Shown: piece by piece, positions 1 to 7,837 of the stretch
How positions within the stretch are numbered: the first letter of the stretch is position 1
How the letters are laid out: each line of letters begins with the position of its first letter
From: Bacillota bacterium
Lineage (GTDB): Bacteria; Bacillota; Clostridia; Lachnospirales; Lachnospiraceae
DNA: 16,634 nt
Assembly: GCA_023424235.1 (NCBI GenBank)
Contig: JAFAEB010000435.1
Span: 1 to 16,634 of the forward strand
Direction: 5' to 3'
Position numbers and translations under genes: made by a program
Notes under the pieces: model-generated
The model's database searches: none
Told to the model about the DNA's origin: nothing
The model's input: the letters and a program-made list of their open reading frames with translations, nothing else

Positions 1-2
1 GA

Positions 3-2174
3 GCAAATAGACCGTATAACAATAACGGTGGTCAACAAGGTGGTCAAAGACCTCAAGGTGCTGGTAATGCTGGTGGATTTAATAGAAATCGTCCAAATAA
101 TCAGAATCAAACGGGTAATACAGGATTTAGAAATCGTAACTTTGGCTTTAATGATATGAACAAAGACGATGATAAAGATAACGATAAAAAACGTACCTTT
201 ACTAGAAATGATGGAAAATCTGACGCGAAAAAGTTTGATGCTCCACTTGGTATGTCAAGAAGTGAAGTAGTAACTAATAGAAAAGCAAACAAAAATGTAA
301 AACCGACTAAAAATAATTACAATCGTAAAGAAATCGATAATGTTGATGATGAATTAACATTAAGAAAAAAAGGTCAATTTATTAAACCAAAGCCAATTGT
401 ACAAGAGGTTGAAGATGAAGTTAAAGTAATCATTTTACCAGAAATACTAACAATTAAAGAATTAGCAGATAAAATGAAGTTACCAGCATCCGCATTAGTT
501 AAGAAATTATTCTTATCCGGTAAAATGGTATCAATTAATCAAGAAATTACTTATGAAGAAGCAGAAGAAATTGCTCTTGAATATGAAATTATTGCTGAAA
601 AAGAAGTAGTAATTGACGTAATTGAAGAACTACTTAAAGAAGACGATGAAGAAGAAACTGATATGGAAAAAAGACCACCAGTAGTTTGTGTTATGGGTCA
701 TGTAGATCATGGTAAAACATCTTTACTTGATGCTATACGTACCACAAATGTTACAACTCATGAAGCAGGTGGTATCACACAACATATCGGTGCTTATGTA
801 GTAGATATTAATGGTGAAAAAATCACTTTCTTAGATACTCCAGGACATGAAGCGTTTACGTCCATGCGTATGAGAGGTGCGAAATCTACAGATATCGCAA
901 TCCTAGTAGTAGCAGCAGATGATGGTGTAATGCCTCAAACAGTAGAAGCTATCAGTCATGCAAAAGCAGCTGGTATTCAAATAATTGTAGCAATTAATAA
1001 AATTGATAAACCAAGTGCTAATATTGAAAGAGTAAAACAAGAATTAACAGAGCATGGATTAATCGCTGAAGATTGGGGTGGAGATACCGTATTTGTACCT
1101 GTTTCTGCTCATACAAAAGAAGGTATTGAAACTCTTCTTGAAATGATAATATTAACTTCTGAAATGCTTGAATTAAAAGCAAATCCTAACCGTAATGCGA
1201 GAGGTATTGTTATTGAAGCTGAGCTTGATAAGGGTAGAGGTCCAGTAGCAACCATATTAGTTCAAAAGGGAATTCTACATGTTGGTGATTCTATCGCAAT
1301 TGGTGCAGCTTATGGTAAAGTAAGAGCCATGATGGACGATAAAGGTAGAAGAGTAAAAGAAGCTACTCCATCTACTCCAGTTGAAATACTTGGTCTTAAT
1401 GAAGTACCAGATGCTGGTGAAATCTTTATCGCAACTAGTACAGAAAAAGAAGCTCGTGCTATTTCAGAAACATATATTTCACAAGGTAGAGAAAAACTTC
1501 TTCAAGATACAAAAGCTAAATTATCACTAGATGGTTTATTCTCTCAAATCAAAGCTGGTAATATTAAAGAACTTAATATTATTATTAAAGCGGACGTTCA
1601 AGGTTCCGTTGAAGCTATGAAACAAAGTTTATTAAAATTATCCAACGAAGAAGTTGCGGTACGCATTATTCATGGTGGTGTTGGAGCTATTAATGAATCT
1701 GATGTTACTCTTGCAAGTGCTTCCAATGCAATCATTATAGGTTTTAATGTTAGACCAGATAATGCAGCAAAAGAGACAGCAGACAGAGAAAAAGTTGACT
1801 TAAGATTATACCGAGTAATCTATAATGCCATTGAAGATGTTGAATCTGCTATGAAGGGTATGCTTGACCCTACATTTGAAGAAAAGGTAATTGGTCATGC
1901 TGAGGTAAGACAGGTATTTAAAGCATCTGGTCTTGGTACAATCGCTGGTTCTTATGTTCTTGATGGAAAAATCACTAGAGGTTGTTCAGCAAGAATTATA
2001 CGTGACCAAAAAATTATTTTTGATGGAGCATTAGCATCCTTAAAGAGATTTAAAGATGATGTAAAAGAAGTTGCTACCGGATATGAATGTGGTCTTGTAT
2101 TTGAAAAATTCAATGATATCAAGGAATTTGATCAAGTAGAATTATACATTATTCAAGAAATTCCTAGAAAATAG
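3..2174 (+). CDS. infB: Translation initiation factor IF-2, 5'-truncated by the window
   Basis: GTPase that positions initiator fMet-tRNA on the 30S subunit and promotes subunit joining in the cytoplasm. The frame is open from position 3 with no stop, so the gene starts upstream of the window. The ATG at 156 is internal, not the start. The first ~60 visible residues are a low-complexity Gly/Asn/Gln/Arg-rich tract, followed by a charged Lys/Asp linker, typical of the disordered N-terminal region of clostridial IF-2. The IF2_N helical domain follows ([17 protein letters not shown], about 429-479). G-domain motifs are clear: G1 GHVDHGKT (696-719), switch [10 protein letters not shown]3 DTPGH (834-848), G4 NKID (996-1007) and G5-like SAH. 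The remaining ~340 residues fit the usual domains up to the fMet-tRNA-binding C2 domain, and the C terminus is complete (stop 2172-2174). It heads the visible part of the infB-rbfA-nrnA-truB-ribF operon. Identification is certain; only the 5' end is missing. Confidence 0.98.
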   Translation, partial: ANRPYNNNGGQQGGQRPQGAGNAGGFNRNRPNNQNQTGNTGFRNRNFGFNDMNKDDDKDNDKKRTFTRNDGKSDAKKFDAPLGMSRSEVVTNRKANKNVKPTKNNYNRKEIDNVDDELTLRKKGQFIKPKPIVQEVEDEVKVIILPEILTIKELADKMKLPASALVKKLFLSGKMVSINQEITYEEAEEIALEYEIIAEKEVVIDVIEELLKEDDEEETDMEKRPPVVCVMGHVDHGKTSLLDAIRTTNVTTHEAGGITQHIGAYVVDINGEKITFLDTPGHEAFTSMRMRGAKSTDIAILVVAADDGVMPQTVEAISHAKAAGIQIIVAINKIDKPSANIERVKQELTEHGLIAEDWGGDTVFVPVSAHTKEGIETLLEMIILTSEMLELKANPNRNARGIVIEAELDKGRGPVATILVQKGILHVGDSIAIGAAYGKVRAMMDDKGRRVKEATPSTPVEILGLNEVPDAGEIFIATSTEKEARAISETYISQGREKLLQDTKAKLSLDGLFSQIKAGNIKELNIIIKADVQGSVEAMKQSLLKLSNEEVAVRIIHGGVGAINESDVTLASASNAIIIGFNVRPDNAAKETADREKVDLRLYRVIYNAIEDVESAMKGMLDPTFEEKVIGHAEVRQVFKASGLGTIAGSYVLDGKITRGCSARIIRDQKIIFDGALASLKRFKDDVKEVATGYECGLVFEKFNDIKEFDQVELYIIQEIPRK

Positions 2175-2180
2175 TAAAAA

Positions 2181-2385
2181 GGTCTGTTAAACTGATTAAC
2201 AATTAATACCTAATGTCTTTACTTATAACTATGATTCATTAAGTATATACTGATCTAGGTATAATTGTTCATTTGTTGGTTATAAACTTAAGTGAGAGAA
2301 CACTCTCAGTGAAAGACTGAATGAATTAAGTTGATATAATTCATTCAGTCCAAGGTTTATTACTTTCACTTAAGTTTAACAGACT
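2181..2385. repeat. Multi-armed inverted-repeat element between infB and rbfA
   Basis: This 205-bp block occupies most of the 247-bp infB-rbfA gap and is closed by terminal inverted repeats: GTCTGTTAAACT at 2182-2193 matches the reverse complement of 2373-2384, with a flanking G-U pair. Inside are three further pairings: 2198-2212 with 2256-2269 (14 pairs, one bulged A), 2287-2295 with 2366-2374 (9 pairs, sharing one or two bases with the closing stem), and a perfect 14-bp hairpin 2315-2328/2337-2350 with an 8-base loop. A small hairpin TGAGAG-AACA-CTCTCA sits at 2293-2308 and competes with the 2287-2295 stem. No U-run follows any arm, so it does not look like an intrinsic terminator. It could be a MITE-like insertion (no target-site duplication is evident) or a structured RNA in the operon transcript. 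Its identity is unknown. Confidence 0.7.
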
Positions 2386-2421
2386 ATTTATTTTAAATCG
2401 TTATTTGAAAGGATTTGTTCA

Positions 2422-2865
2422 ATGAGAAAAAACAGTATTAAAAACACACGTATTAACGGTGAAGTTCAAAGAGAACTTAGTAAATTAATAAATAGAGAAA
2501 TTAAAGATCCTAGAATTAATCCTATGACCACTGTTGTGGCTGTAGATGTAGCACCAGACTTAAAACATGCTAAAGTATACATTAGTGTACTTGGTGATGA
2601 AGAATCCTGCAAGTCTACGATTAAAGGACTTAAAAGTGCTGCACCATTTATTAGAGGGCAATTAGCAAAAAGTATCAATTTAAGAAATACACCAGAGCTT
2701 AACTTTATATTAGATCAAAGCATTGAATATGGAGTAAATATGTCTCGTTTAATCAATGAAGTAAATAAAGATATTGATAGTAATCAAAACATTAGTGATG
2801 AAGACTTTGAAGAAGAAATAGAAGATGATTATGACGAAGATGAAGACGATGGTGAAGAGGAATAA
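2422..2865 (+). CDS. rbfA: 30S ribosome-binding factor A
   Basis: RbfA is a KH-like-fold protein that binds the immature 30S subunit and helps mature the 5' end of 16S rRNA; it is also needed for cold adaptation in other bacteria. The body (residues ~1-115) has the family pattern: an N-terminal basic helix with RINGEVQRELSKLINREIKDPR, then the strand/helix segment VVAVDVAPDLKHAKVYISVLG, and the C-terminal LRNTPELNFILDQSIEYG block. The start ATG has the upstream ribosome binding site GAAAGGA at 2407-2413. At 147 residues it is longer than many family members because of a roughly 25-residue, very acidic Asp/Glu tail. It follows infB as usual, but the gap is unusually long (247 bp) and filled by the inverted-repeat element. 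The next gene begins 17 bp downstream, so it is cotranscribed with nrnA. Confidence 0.96.
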   Translation: MRKNSIKNTRINGEVQRELSKLINREIKDPRINPMTTVVAVDVAPDLKHAKVYISVLGDEESCKSTIKGLKSAAPFIRGQLAKSINLRNTPELNFILDQSIEYGVNMSRLINEVNKDIDSNQNISDEDFEEEIEDDYDEDEDDGEEE

Positions 2866-2882
2866 GAATAATAGGAGTTTCC

Positions 2883-3845
2883 ATGAAGAGTATTCTAAAT
2901 GAAATTATAAATAATAAAAAGATTGGAATAGGAGGGCATGTAAGACCAGATGGTGATTGCGTTGGTTCTTGCATGGCCCTATATCACTATCTTAAGACAA
3001 ATTTACCAGAGTATGTTCACATAGATGTATTTTTAGAACCTATTCCTGAACGTTTTAATGTTATAGATGATGTAAATATCGTAAAGCAAAGTCTTCATGA
3101 AGATATTACTTATGATGTATTTATAGCATTAGATAGTGGCAGCTTAGACCGTTTAGGCAATTCGATAAAATATTTTGAAAATGCTAAGAGAACAATAAAT
3201 ATTGATCATCATATAAGTAATACAAACTTTGCAGATCTTAATCATGTCATTGCTGATGCAAGCTCTACTTGTGAGGTTTTGTATGATTTATTTGATGATG
3301 ACAAAATAAATACAAAAATTGCAAAAGCATTATACTTAGGTATCATACATGATACAGGCGTATTTAAACATTCAAATACTACACGTAAAACAATGGATAT
3401 TGTTGGTAGGTTAATTGAGAAAGATATTCCATTTTCAAAGTTAATTGATGAAACCTTCTATGCAAAATCTTATTTACAAAATCAAATACTTGGTTATTGC
3501 TTAATGAAAAGTATGTTGGTACTTGAAGGTAAAATAATTATATCTTACCTTAAGAAGGATGAAATGATCGAGTATAATGTAAGTAGTAAAGATTTAGATG
3601 GCGTTATCGATCAATTACGTATTACGAATGGAGTAGAAGTAGCTTTATTTATATATGAGACGGATAATGACTTTAAAGTAAGTATGCGATCCAATGGAAT
3701 AGTTGATGTTAGAAAAATTGCTGAAAAATTCAATGGTGGTGGACATACAAAGGCTGCTGGTTGTTCTATGACTGGAACTGTACATGATATTATAAATAGT
3801 TTAACTGGCTACATGGAGTGCCAATTAAACCAAAGTGATAAATAG
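2883..3845 (+). CDS. nrnA: DHH-family phosphoesterase, NrnA-type oligoribonuclease / pAp phosphatase
   Basis: Predicted Mn-dependent DHH/DHHA1 phosphoesterase. Family members at this operon position degrade short oligoribonucleotides (nanoRNAs) and many also hydrolyse pAp or cyclic-dinucleotide products; which activity dominates here cannot be read from sequence. The DHH domain (about 1-180) carries the metal motifs HVRPDGD (19-25), ALDSGSLDRLG (82-92), IDHH (107-110) and HDTG (156-159). The DHHA1 domain (about 215-315) has the substrate-binding GGGHTKAAG loop (285-293). Length of 320 residues is normal for the family. Start ATG 2883 has the ribosome binding site ATAGGAG at 2871-2877. Its TAG stop (3843-3845) lies inside the ribosome binding site of truB, implying translational coupling. 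No odd features in the catalytic residues. Confidence 0.94.
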   Translation: MKSILNEIINNKKIGIGGHVRPDGDCVGSCMALYHYLKTNLPEYVHIDVFLEPIPERFNVIDDVNIVKQSLHEDITYDVFIALDSGSLDRLGNSIKYFENAKRTINIDHHISNTNFADLNHVIADASSTCEVLYDLFDDDKINTKIAKALYLGIIHDTGVFKHSNTTRKTMDIVGRLIEKDIPFSKLIDETFYAKSYLQNQILGYCLMKSMLVLEGKIIISYLKKDEMIEYNVSSKDLDGVIDQLRITNGVEVALFIYETDNDFKVSMRSNGIVDVRKIAEKFNGGGHTKAAGCSMTGTVHDIINSLTGYMECQLNQSDK

Positions 3846-3858
3846 GAGCAAAAACTTG
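3843..3858 (+). promoter_or_regulatory. truB ribosome binding site overlapping the nrnA stop codon
   Basis: The sequence TAGGAG (3843-3848) is at once the nrnA stop codon and the truB Shine-Dalgarno sequence, 7 bases before the TTG start at 3856. A ribosome terminating on nrnA would sit over the truB initiation site, so translation of the two is probably coupled. This arrangement decides in favour of the TTG start over the earlier GTG. Confidence 0.8.
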
Positions 3859-4755
3859 ATTAACGGGATAATTAATGTTTATAAGGAAAAAGGTTTTACT
3901 TCCTTTGATGTAGTTGCTAAATTACGGGGTATTCTAAAGCAAAAAAAGATTGGTCATACCGGGACTCTAGATCCAGATGCTGTTGGTGTACTTCCGGTTT
4001 GCTTAGGTAATGGTACTAAACTATGTGATATGTTAACCGACAAAGATAAGACTTATGAGGCGGTTTTACTGCTTGGAACGGTTACAGATACCCAAGATAC
4101 ATCAGGTACAATCCTAGAAAGCAAAGAAGTATTAAATACAAAAGATGAAATTGAAGAAGCAGTTCTTAGCTTTATTGGTGAATATAATCAACTCCCACCT
4201 ATGTATTCAGCAATCAAAGTAAATGGTCAGAAACTTTATGACCTTGCTAGAAAAGGTGTTGAGATCGATAGAGAGAGAAGAAAAGTATTTATCCAAAATA
4301 TAGAAATCCATCATATTGATATGGTCAAGAAAGAAGTTACCATGACAGTTGATTGTTCGAAAGGTACCTATATTAGAACATTATGCCATGATATTGGCAT
4401 TAAACTAGCATGTGGTGGCTGTATGAAAGAATTAAAACGTACTAAAGTTGGTCAATTTGATATAAATTCTAGTTTAACCATTAATCAGATTAAAGAATTA
4501 GTCGATAATAACAGTATCAGTGACGTGGTGATACCGGTTGATCAAATGTTTCAATATGATAAAGTGAAAGTTCTAGAGGAATATTGTAAATATTTAAATA
4601 ACGGTAATCAACTTACTATAGATCAAATTACTTTTATAAGTAAGGAGTACCATTCATCCGCTGTTTTAGTGTATGATTATTTAGAACGTTTTGTAGCCAT
4701 ATATGAATTTATAGATGAGGAAAAGGTATATAAGCCAGTTAAAATGTTTTTCTAA
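3856..4755 (+). CDS. truB: tRNA pseudouridine-55 synthase, TTG start
   Basis: TruB isomerises U55 to pseudouridine in the T-loop of tRNAs. I start it at TTG 3856, giving 299 residues beginning MINGIINVYKEKGFTS, a common N terminus in related bacteria. This TTG is preceded by TAGGAG (3843-3848) at 7-base spacing. The upstream in-frame GTG (3835) would overlap nrnA by 11 bp and has no ribosome binding site. The catalytic loop GTLDPDAVGVLP holds the nucleophilic Asp (residue 39). YSAIKVNGQKLYDLARKG and the KGTYIRTL motif also match the family, and the C-terminal ~60 residues form a shorter, less conserved PUA-like end. It sits between nrnA and ribF in the standard operon order. Identification is certain; start choice is strong. 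Confidence 0.95.
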   Translation: MINGIINVYKEKGFTSFDVVAKLRGILKQKKIGHTGTLDPDAVGVLPVCLGNGTKLCDMLTDKDKTYEAVLLLGTVTDTQDTSGTILESKEVLNTKDEIEEAVLSFIGEYNQLPPMYSAIKVNGQKLYDLARKGVEIDRERRKVFIQNIEIHHIDMVKKEVTMTVDCSKGTYIRTLCHDIGIKLACGGCMKELKRTKVGQFDINSSLTINQIKELVDNNSISDVVIPVDQMFQYDKVKVLEEYCKYLNNGNQLTIDQITFISKEYHSSAVLVYDYLERFVAIYEFIDEEKVYKPVKMFF

Positions 4756-4774
4756 TCGTCTCTTAGGATTATTT

Positions 4775-4803
4775 TTGTAGCTGGAATATTAGAACTATTA
4801 TAT
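4775..4803 (+). promoter_or_regulatory. Possible weak internal promoter before ribF
   Basis: In the 67-bp truB-ribF gap there is TTGTAG (4775-4780), a 17-base spacer and TTATAT (4798-4803), which resembles a weak vegetative promoter. The gap carries no terminator-like hairpin, so ribF may also be read from the upstream operon. In AT-rich DNA such matches occur by chance; no other evidence supports it. Confidence 0.3.
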
Positions 4804-4822
4804 TTGTGTAAGGAGATAACAT

Positions 4823-5749
4823 ATGAGATATATAGCAGAGAATACAGAGTTTGAATTTAAAAATTGTGCTGTTACTCTTGGAAAATTTGATGGTCTACAT
4901 TTAGGTCATAGACTACTTTTAGACAAAGTCTTAGAACAAAAAACGAAAGGCTATCAAGCAGTGATGTTTACTTTTTTCTCTCACCCAGTAAGTTTATTTA
5001 CTGGTAAGGACGTAGATTTAATTTATGTTGAAGAAGAGAAAAAGTATTTAGTTGAGGAAATGGGTTTTGATGTAATGATCTCCTATCCCTTTACAAGAGA
5101 AACTGCATCTATGGAACCAGAAGATTTCATAAAAGAAGTATTAGTAAAAAAATTAGATGCTAAAATCATCGTTGTAGGTAGTGATTATTGCTTTGGTCAT
5201 AAGAGAAGAGGAAATGTAGATTTATTACGTCTTATGGCAGATGAATATGGATATGAATTAATCGTATTTGATAAGAAGAAAATTGAAGATCAGGTAGTAA
5301 GTAGTTCTTACATACGTGAACAATTAGCAATGGGTAATATGGAAGAAGTAAGTAAATTCTTAGGAAGACCATATACAATTATTGGAGAAGTTCAACATGG
5401 TAGAAGAATTGGCAGAACTTTAGGATTCCCAACAACCAACTTAATACCAACCTCTATGAAATTACTTCCTCCAAGCGGTGTTTATGCATCAATTACTACA
5501 ATCGATGGTAAACAGCATATGGGACTTACGAATATAGGTAATAATCCAACAGTTGGTGAAACTAAAGAAAAACGTGTTGAAACCTATCTATTTGATTATG
5601 ATGAAGACCTATATGGCAAAACCATAGAAGTTTCTTTATATGCTATGGAAAGACCAGAAATAAAATATGATACCATTGAGGAATTAAAGGAGCAAATGAA
5701 GGAAGATATCGTATTTGGAAGAAATTATTTTGAATCCAAAAAGAAATAA
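4823..5749 (+). CDS. ribF: Bifunctional riboflavin kinase / FAD synthetase
   Basis: RibF phosphorylates riboflavin to FMN and adenylylates FMN to FAD in the cytoplasm. The N-terminal nucleotidyltransferase domain (about 1-170) has GKFDGLHLGH (20-29), a (H/G)xGH-type site, then VGSDYCFG (118-125) and SSSYIREQL (160-168), the usual FAD-synthetase motifs. The C-terminal flavokinase domain (about 180-305) has GRRIGRTLGFPTTNL (193-207) with the PTxN substrate/Mg motif, GVYAS, GLTNIGNNPTVG and VETYLFDYDEDLYGK. Length of 308 residues matches the bifunctional enzyme. Start ATG 4823 follows AAGGAG at 4810-4815. It is the last gene of the infB operon here; the next gene is convergent. There is no FMN riboswitch in front of it. 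Confidence 0.97.
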   Translation: MRYIAENTEFEFKNCAVTLGKFDGLHLGHRLLLDKVLEQKTKGYQAVMFTFFSHPVSLFTGKDVDLIYVEEEKKYLVEEMGFDVMISYPFTRETASMEPEDFIKEVLVKKLDAKIIVVGSDYCFGHKRRGNVDLLRLMADEYGYELIVFDKKKIEDQVVSSSYIREQLAMGNMEEVSKFLGRPYTIIGEVQHGRRIGRTLGFPTTNLIPTSMKLLPPSGVYASITTIDGKQHMGLTNIGNNPTVGETKEKRVETYLFDYDEDLYGKTIEVSLYAMERPEIKYDTIEELKEQMKEDIVFGRNYFESKKK

Positions 5750-5751
5750 AA

Positions 5752-5773
5752 GAATTATTACCATAAATAATTC
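5752..5773 (+). terminator. Small AT-rich hairpin just after ribF
   Basis: GAATTATT at 5752-5759 pairs with AATAATTC at 5766-5773 across a 6-base loop, three bases after the ribF stop. The stem is AT-rich and is not followed by a clean U-run, so it may only contribute to 3'-end stability. Weak support. Confidence 0.3.
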
Positions 5774-5814
5774 GGATGCTTTCATTTGTAGTAAATTAAT
5801 TACTCATTAAATAA

Positions 5815-5876
5815 GAATGTAGCTAATAAATACATCCATGGATTAGATTTACCATATGATGTAATTAGCTACATTC
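5815..5876. terminator. Long hairpin between convergent ribF and the MocR regulator
   Basis: GAATGTAGCTAAT (5815-5827) is perfectly complementary to 5864-5876. Inside, TACATC (5831-5836) pairs with GATGTA (5858-5863), and ATGG (5838-5841) pairs with CCAT (5852-5855), giving one long interrupted stem with an AT-rich apical loop. Both flanks are AT-rich (ATTTATAATT on +, TTATTTAATG on -), but neither is a pure U-run. Its position between two convergent genes fits a bidirectional terminator; a decayed insertion sequence relic is the alternative. Confidence 0.5.
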
Positions 5877-5914
5877 ATTTATAATTCATATATATCGTTT
5901 CTAACTATTCTTGA

Positions 5915-7357
5915 TTAGAGAATATCTCTTAAAGACTCATGTAACCTTATAATTCCAGCCTCCAATTCTTCTTCTGAAAGATTAGCAAAACCAAATAAAA
6001 AAGAAGGGTAAGGTTCATTTTTATTAGTGGAAGTTATTAGATTACCTTTTGAATAAAGTGTTTTTTCCATGGTAATATAGTGCTTTGATAGAGGATATAG
6101 CCGAATACTATTTTTAGATGCTATGGATATAATCTCATCCTCATTTAGTTCAGTATGAAATTTGACTACCAGATGTAATCCAGCATGTTCACCATCTACC
6201 TCAATTTTATTAGCAAATACTTTTAATGCCTTTATTAAGACTTCCTGTTTATTCTTATATATTTTTCTCATTTTATTTAGATGACGTTCAAAATAGCCTT
6301 TGGTAATAAAACCTGTAAGTATAAATTGATCTACTCTTGATACGGTTGAAGAATAATAATGATACTTTGTTTTGTAGATATGATATAAATCCTTAGGAAG
6401 TACCATATAGCCAACACGTAAAGCTTTCGTTAGTGCTCGTGAGAAGGTGCCTAAATATATAACCTTATGATTGGTATCAACACCTTGTAGGGAAGGAATT
6501 GGTTTTCCTTTATAACGAAATTCACTATCATGATCGTCTTCAATAATATATCTGGAGCCTTCCTTTGCCCATTGAAGTAATTCTAATCTTCGAGCTATGG
6601 GCATAACGATACCTAGAGGATATTGGTGGGATGGAGTTACATATGCAATATTTGCATTCGTATCATTTAGCTCTTTTATAGAAATTCCATTTTTATCAAG
6701 TGATATGGGAAAAACATCATATGAAAATCCTTTAAAAATGTTATATGCTCGCATATAGGTTGGATTTTCCATAGCGATTTTGGTATTTGAATCGTTATTT
6801 AATATTTGACATAGTAATTGAAGTAAATAATCTGCACCTGCTCCTATAATAATTTGGTCAGGATTACAATTAACACTTCGAAAGCTCCTTAAGTAGTCGC
6901 AGATGGCGATTCGCAAATCCCTATCACCTTGACTATTACCTAATAAAAATAAGTGATTGTTATATTCACTCATTGCTTCTTTGGATAGCTTTCTCCAAGT
7001 ATAAAAGGGGAAATTATTAATATCACTTGCAAATGGAGAAAAATCAAATTGATAGCTTGTTACTGATTCTTCTCTACTCATTACTTCTTTCTTTATTTGA
7101 ATATTCGAATGCTCTGATAGAGGACATACATAGTATCCACTTTTAGGACGTGATTCGATATATCCTTCAGAAAGTAACTGGGAGTATGCTAAATCAACAG
7201 TATTTCTACTTACACCTAAGTTATTAGATAGTAATCGAGTTGAGGGTAACTTTGTATGAGGAGGTGTTTTTCCTTTTTTTATTTCATCTTTGATTTGGTT
7301 ATATATTTGCTCATACATATATATTTTTGCTTCTGGGTCTAGTTTAATCGAGAACAT
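5915..7357 (-). CDS. MocR-type GntR/aminotransferase-like transcriptional regulator with altered PLP site
   Basis: A 480-residue MocR/PdxR/GabR-subfamily regulator. Residues ~10-78 form a GntR winged helix-turn-helix (KLPSTRLLSNNLGVSRNTVDLAYSQL, then GYIESRPKSGYYV). After a linker, residues ~115-480 form a fold-type-I aminotransferase-like domain with GAGADYLLQLLCQIL (172-186), ENPTYMRAY (197-205), TPSHQYPLG (241-249), EDDHDSEFRY (273-282) and GTFSRALTKALRVGY (303-317). The family normally has EDDYDSEF and GTFSK, where the Lys forms the PLP Schiff base. Here the Tyr is His276 and the Lys is Arg307 (codon CGA), with another Lys four residues on (311). The start has AGGAGGT (7365-7371 on the minus strand) 7 bases upstream. 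No aminotransferase or vitamin B6 gene is adjacent, so the target and effector are unknown; it may regulate itself or a distant gene. Family call is firm; function is not. Confidence 0.92.
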   Translation of the reverse strand: MFSIKLDPEAKIYMYEQIYNQIKDEIKKGKTPPHTKLPSTRLLSNNLGVSRNTVDLAYSQLLSEGYIESRPKSGYYVCPLSEHSNIQIKKEVMSREESVTSYQFDFSPFASDINNFPFYTWRKLSKEAMSEYNNHLFLLGNSQGDRDLRIAICDYLRSFRSVNCNPDQIIIGAGADYLLQLLCQILNNDSNTKIAMENPTYMRAYNIFKGFSYDVFPISLDKNGISIKELNDTNANIAYVTPSHQYPLGIVMPIARRLELLQWAKEGSRYIIEDDHDSEFRYKGKPIPSLQGVDTNHKVIYLGTFSRALTKALRVGYMVLPKDLYHIYKTKYHYYSSTVSRVDQFILTGFITKGYFERHLNKMRKIYKNKQEVLIKALKVFANKIEVDGEHAGLHLVVKFHTELNEDEIISIASKNSIRLYPLSKHYITMEKTLYSKGNLITSTNKNEPYPSFLFGFANLSEEELEAGIIRLHESLRDIL

Positions 7358-7479
7358 AAAAGTTACCTCCTTTGTAATTTCACATGCTATCGTAACATAA
7401 TTATAAAAATAAGTAAAGGTAATGCATATCGAAGCATTTCTTGGTAATAATAATTTTTATGTGAAAGCTATTTTATGTA

Positions 7480-7508
7480 TTGACAAATATTAGTTCAACT
7501 TCTATACT
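7480..7508 (+). promoter_or_regulatory. Promoter of the T-box/metG-like transcript
   Basis: A consensus -35 TTGACA (7480-7485) and -10 TATACT (7503-7508) are separated by 17 bases, which puts the transcription start near 7515, just ahead of T-box stem I. A better-looking TATAAT at 7512-7517 is 26 bases from the -35 and is therefore not preferred. Confidence 0.8.
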
Positions 7509-7514
7509 TGATAT

Positions 7515-7778
7515 AATATTAAAAAGCGTTGAAGAGAAGAGTAGTCTATTACATAATCTACAGAGAACTCCTGTAAGCTGAGAAGGAGGATGAAAGAATA
7601 GATGAAGCAAGCCTTGGAGCTGTATATCGGATAATAAATTGATGGTATATCGGGTGTTCCCGTTACAGAGCTAGAGTATGATAGTACTTGTTAAGATCTT
7701 TTTGGTGACGAAAGGATAAAATAGGGTGGTACCGCGTAACTAACGCCCCTACAATAAATCGTAGGAGGTGTTTTTTTT
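7515..7778 (+). promoter_or_regulatory. T-box riboswitch, methionine specifier, with terminator
   Basis: Leader RNA that senses uncharged tRNA and chooses between antitermination and termination before the MetRS-like gene. Stem I carries AGTA (7540-7543) and the 3'-side GCTGAGA (7577-7583). The likely specifier is ATG at 7602-7604, placed as in the family pattern just before the closing strand and the conserved TGGAG (7614-7618). The antiterminator contains the T-box AGGGTGGTACCGCG (7723-7736), whose TGGT (7727-7730) can pair with the ACCA end of an uncharged tRNA. A competing terminator follows: the CGCCCCTAC side (7744-7752) pairs with GTAGGAGGTG (7761-7770), then eight T (7771-7778). A methionine specifier agrees with the downstream gene. 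A second ATG at 7590-7592 is a less well placed candidate. Confidence 0.93.
7748..7778 (+). terminator. T-box regulated intrinsic terminator
   Basis: CCTAC (7748-7752) pairs with GTAGG (7761-7765); the stem extends outward through CGCC/GGTG with a bulged C, and is followed by an uninterrupted run of eight T. It shares sequence with the T-box antiterminator, so the two folds exclude each other. Confidence 0.88.
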
Positions 7779-7837
7779 ATACTATTTTTTCTTTTTTGAT
7801 AAGTAAAATTAAATAGTTAAATGAAAGGAGTATTTTT

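Noticed and set aside
107..292. Minus-strand open frame opposite the infB N-terminal region
   Set aside because: It lies wholly inside the certain infB frame, has no ribosome binding site and encodes Ser/Leu/Phe-rich sequence expected from antisense of a Lys/Asp/Asn-rich gene.
2315..2350. The perfect 14-bp hairpin as an intrinsic terminator after infB
   Set aside because: It is followed by CCAAGGTTT, not a U-run, and is part of a larger nested pairing pattern inside an operon.
2466..2974. Two minus-strand open frames opposite rbfA and the nrnA start
   Set aside because: They are antisense shadows of well-supported genes, without ribosome binding sites or recognisable domains.
4756..4822. 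FMN riboswitch in front of ribF
   Set aside because: The gap is only 67 bases and has none of the conserved RFN segments.
7512..7517. TATAAT as the -10 box of the T-box promoter
   Set aside because: It is 26 bases from the consensus TTGACA, too far; TATACT at 7503-7508 has the correct 17-base spacing.
7590..7592. First ATG in stem I as the T-box specifier
   Set aside because: It is too close to the GCTGAGA segment; the ATG at 7602-7604 has the usual distance to the TGGAG motif. Both would read methionine, so the conclusion is unchanged.
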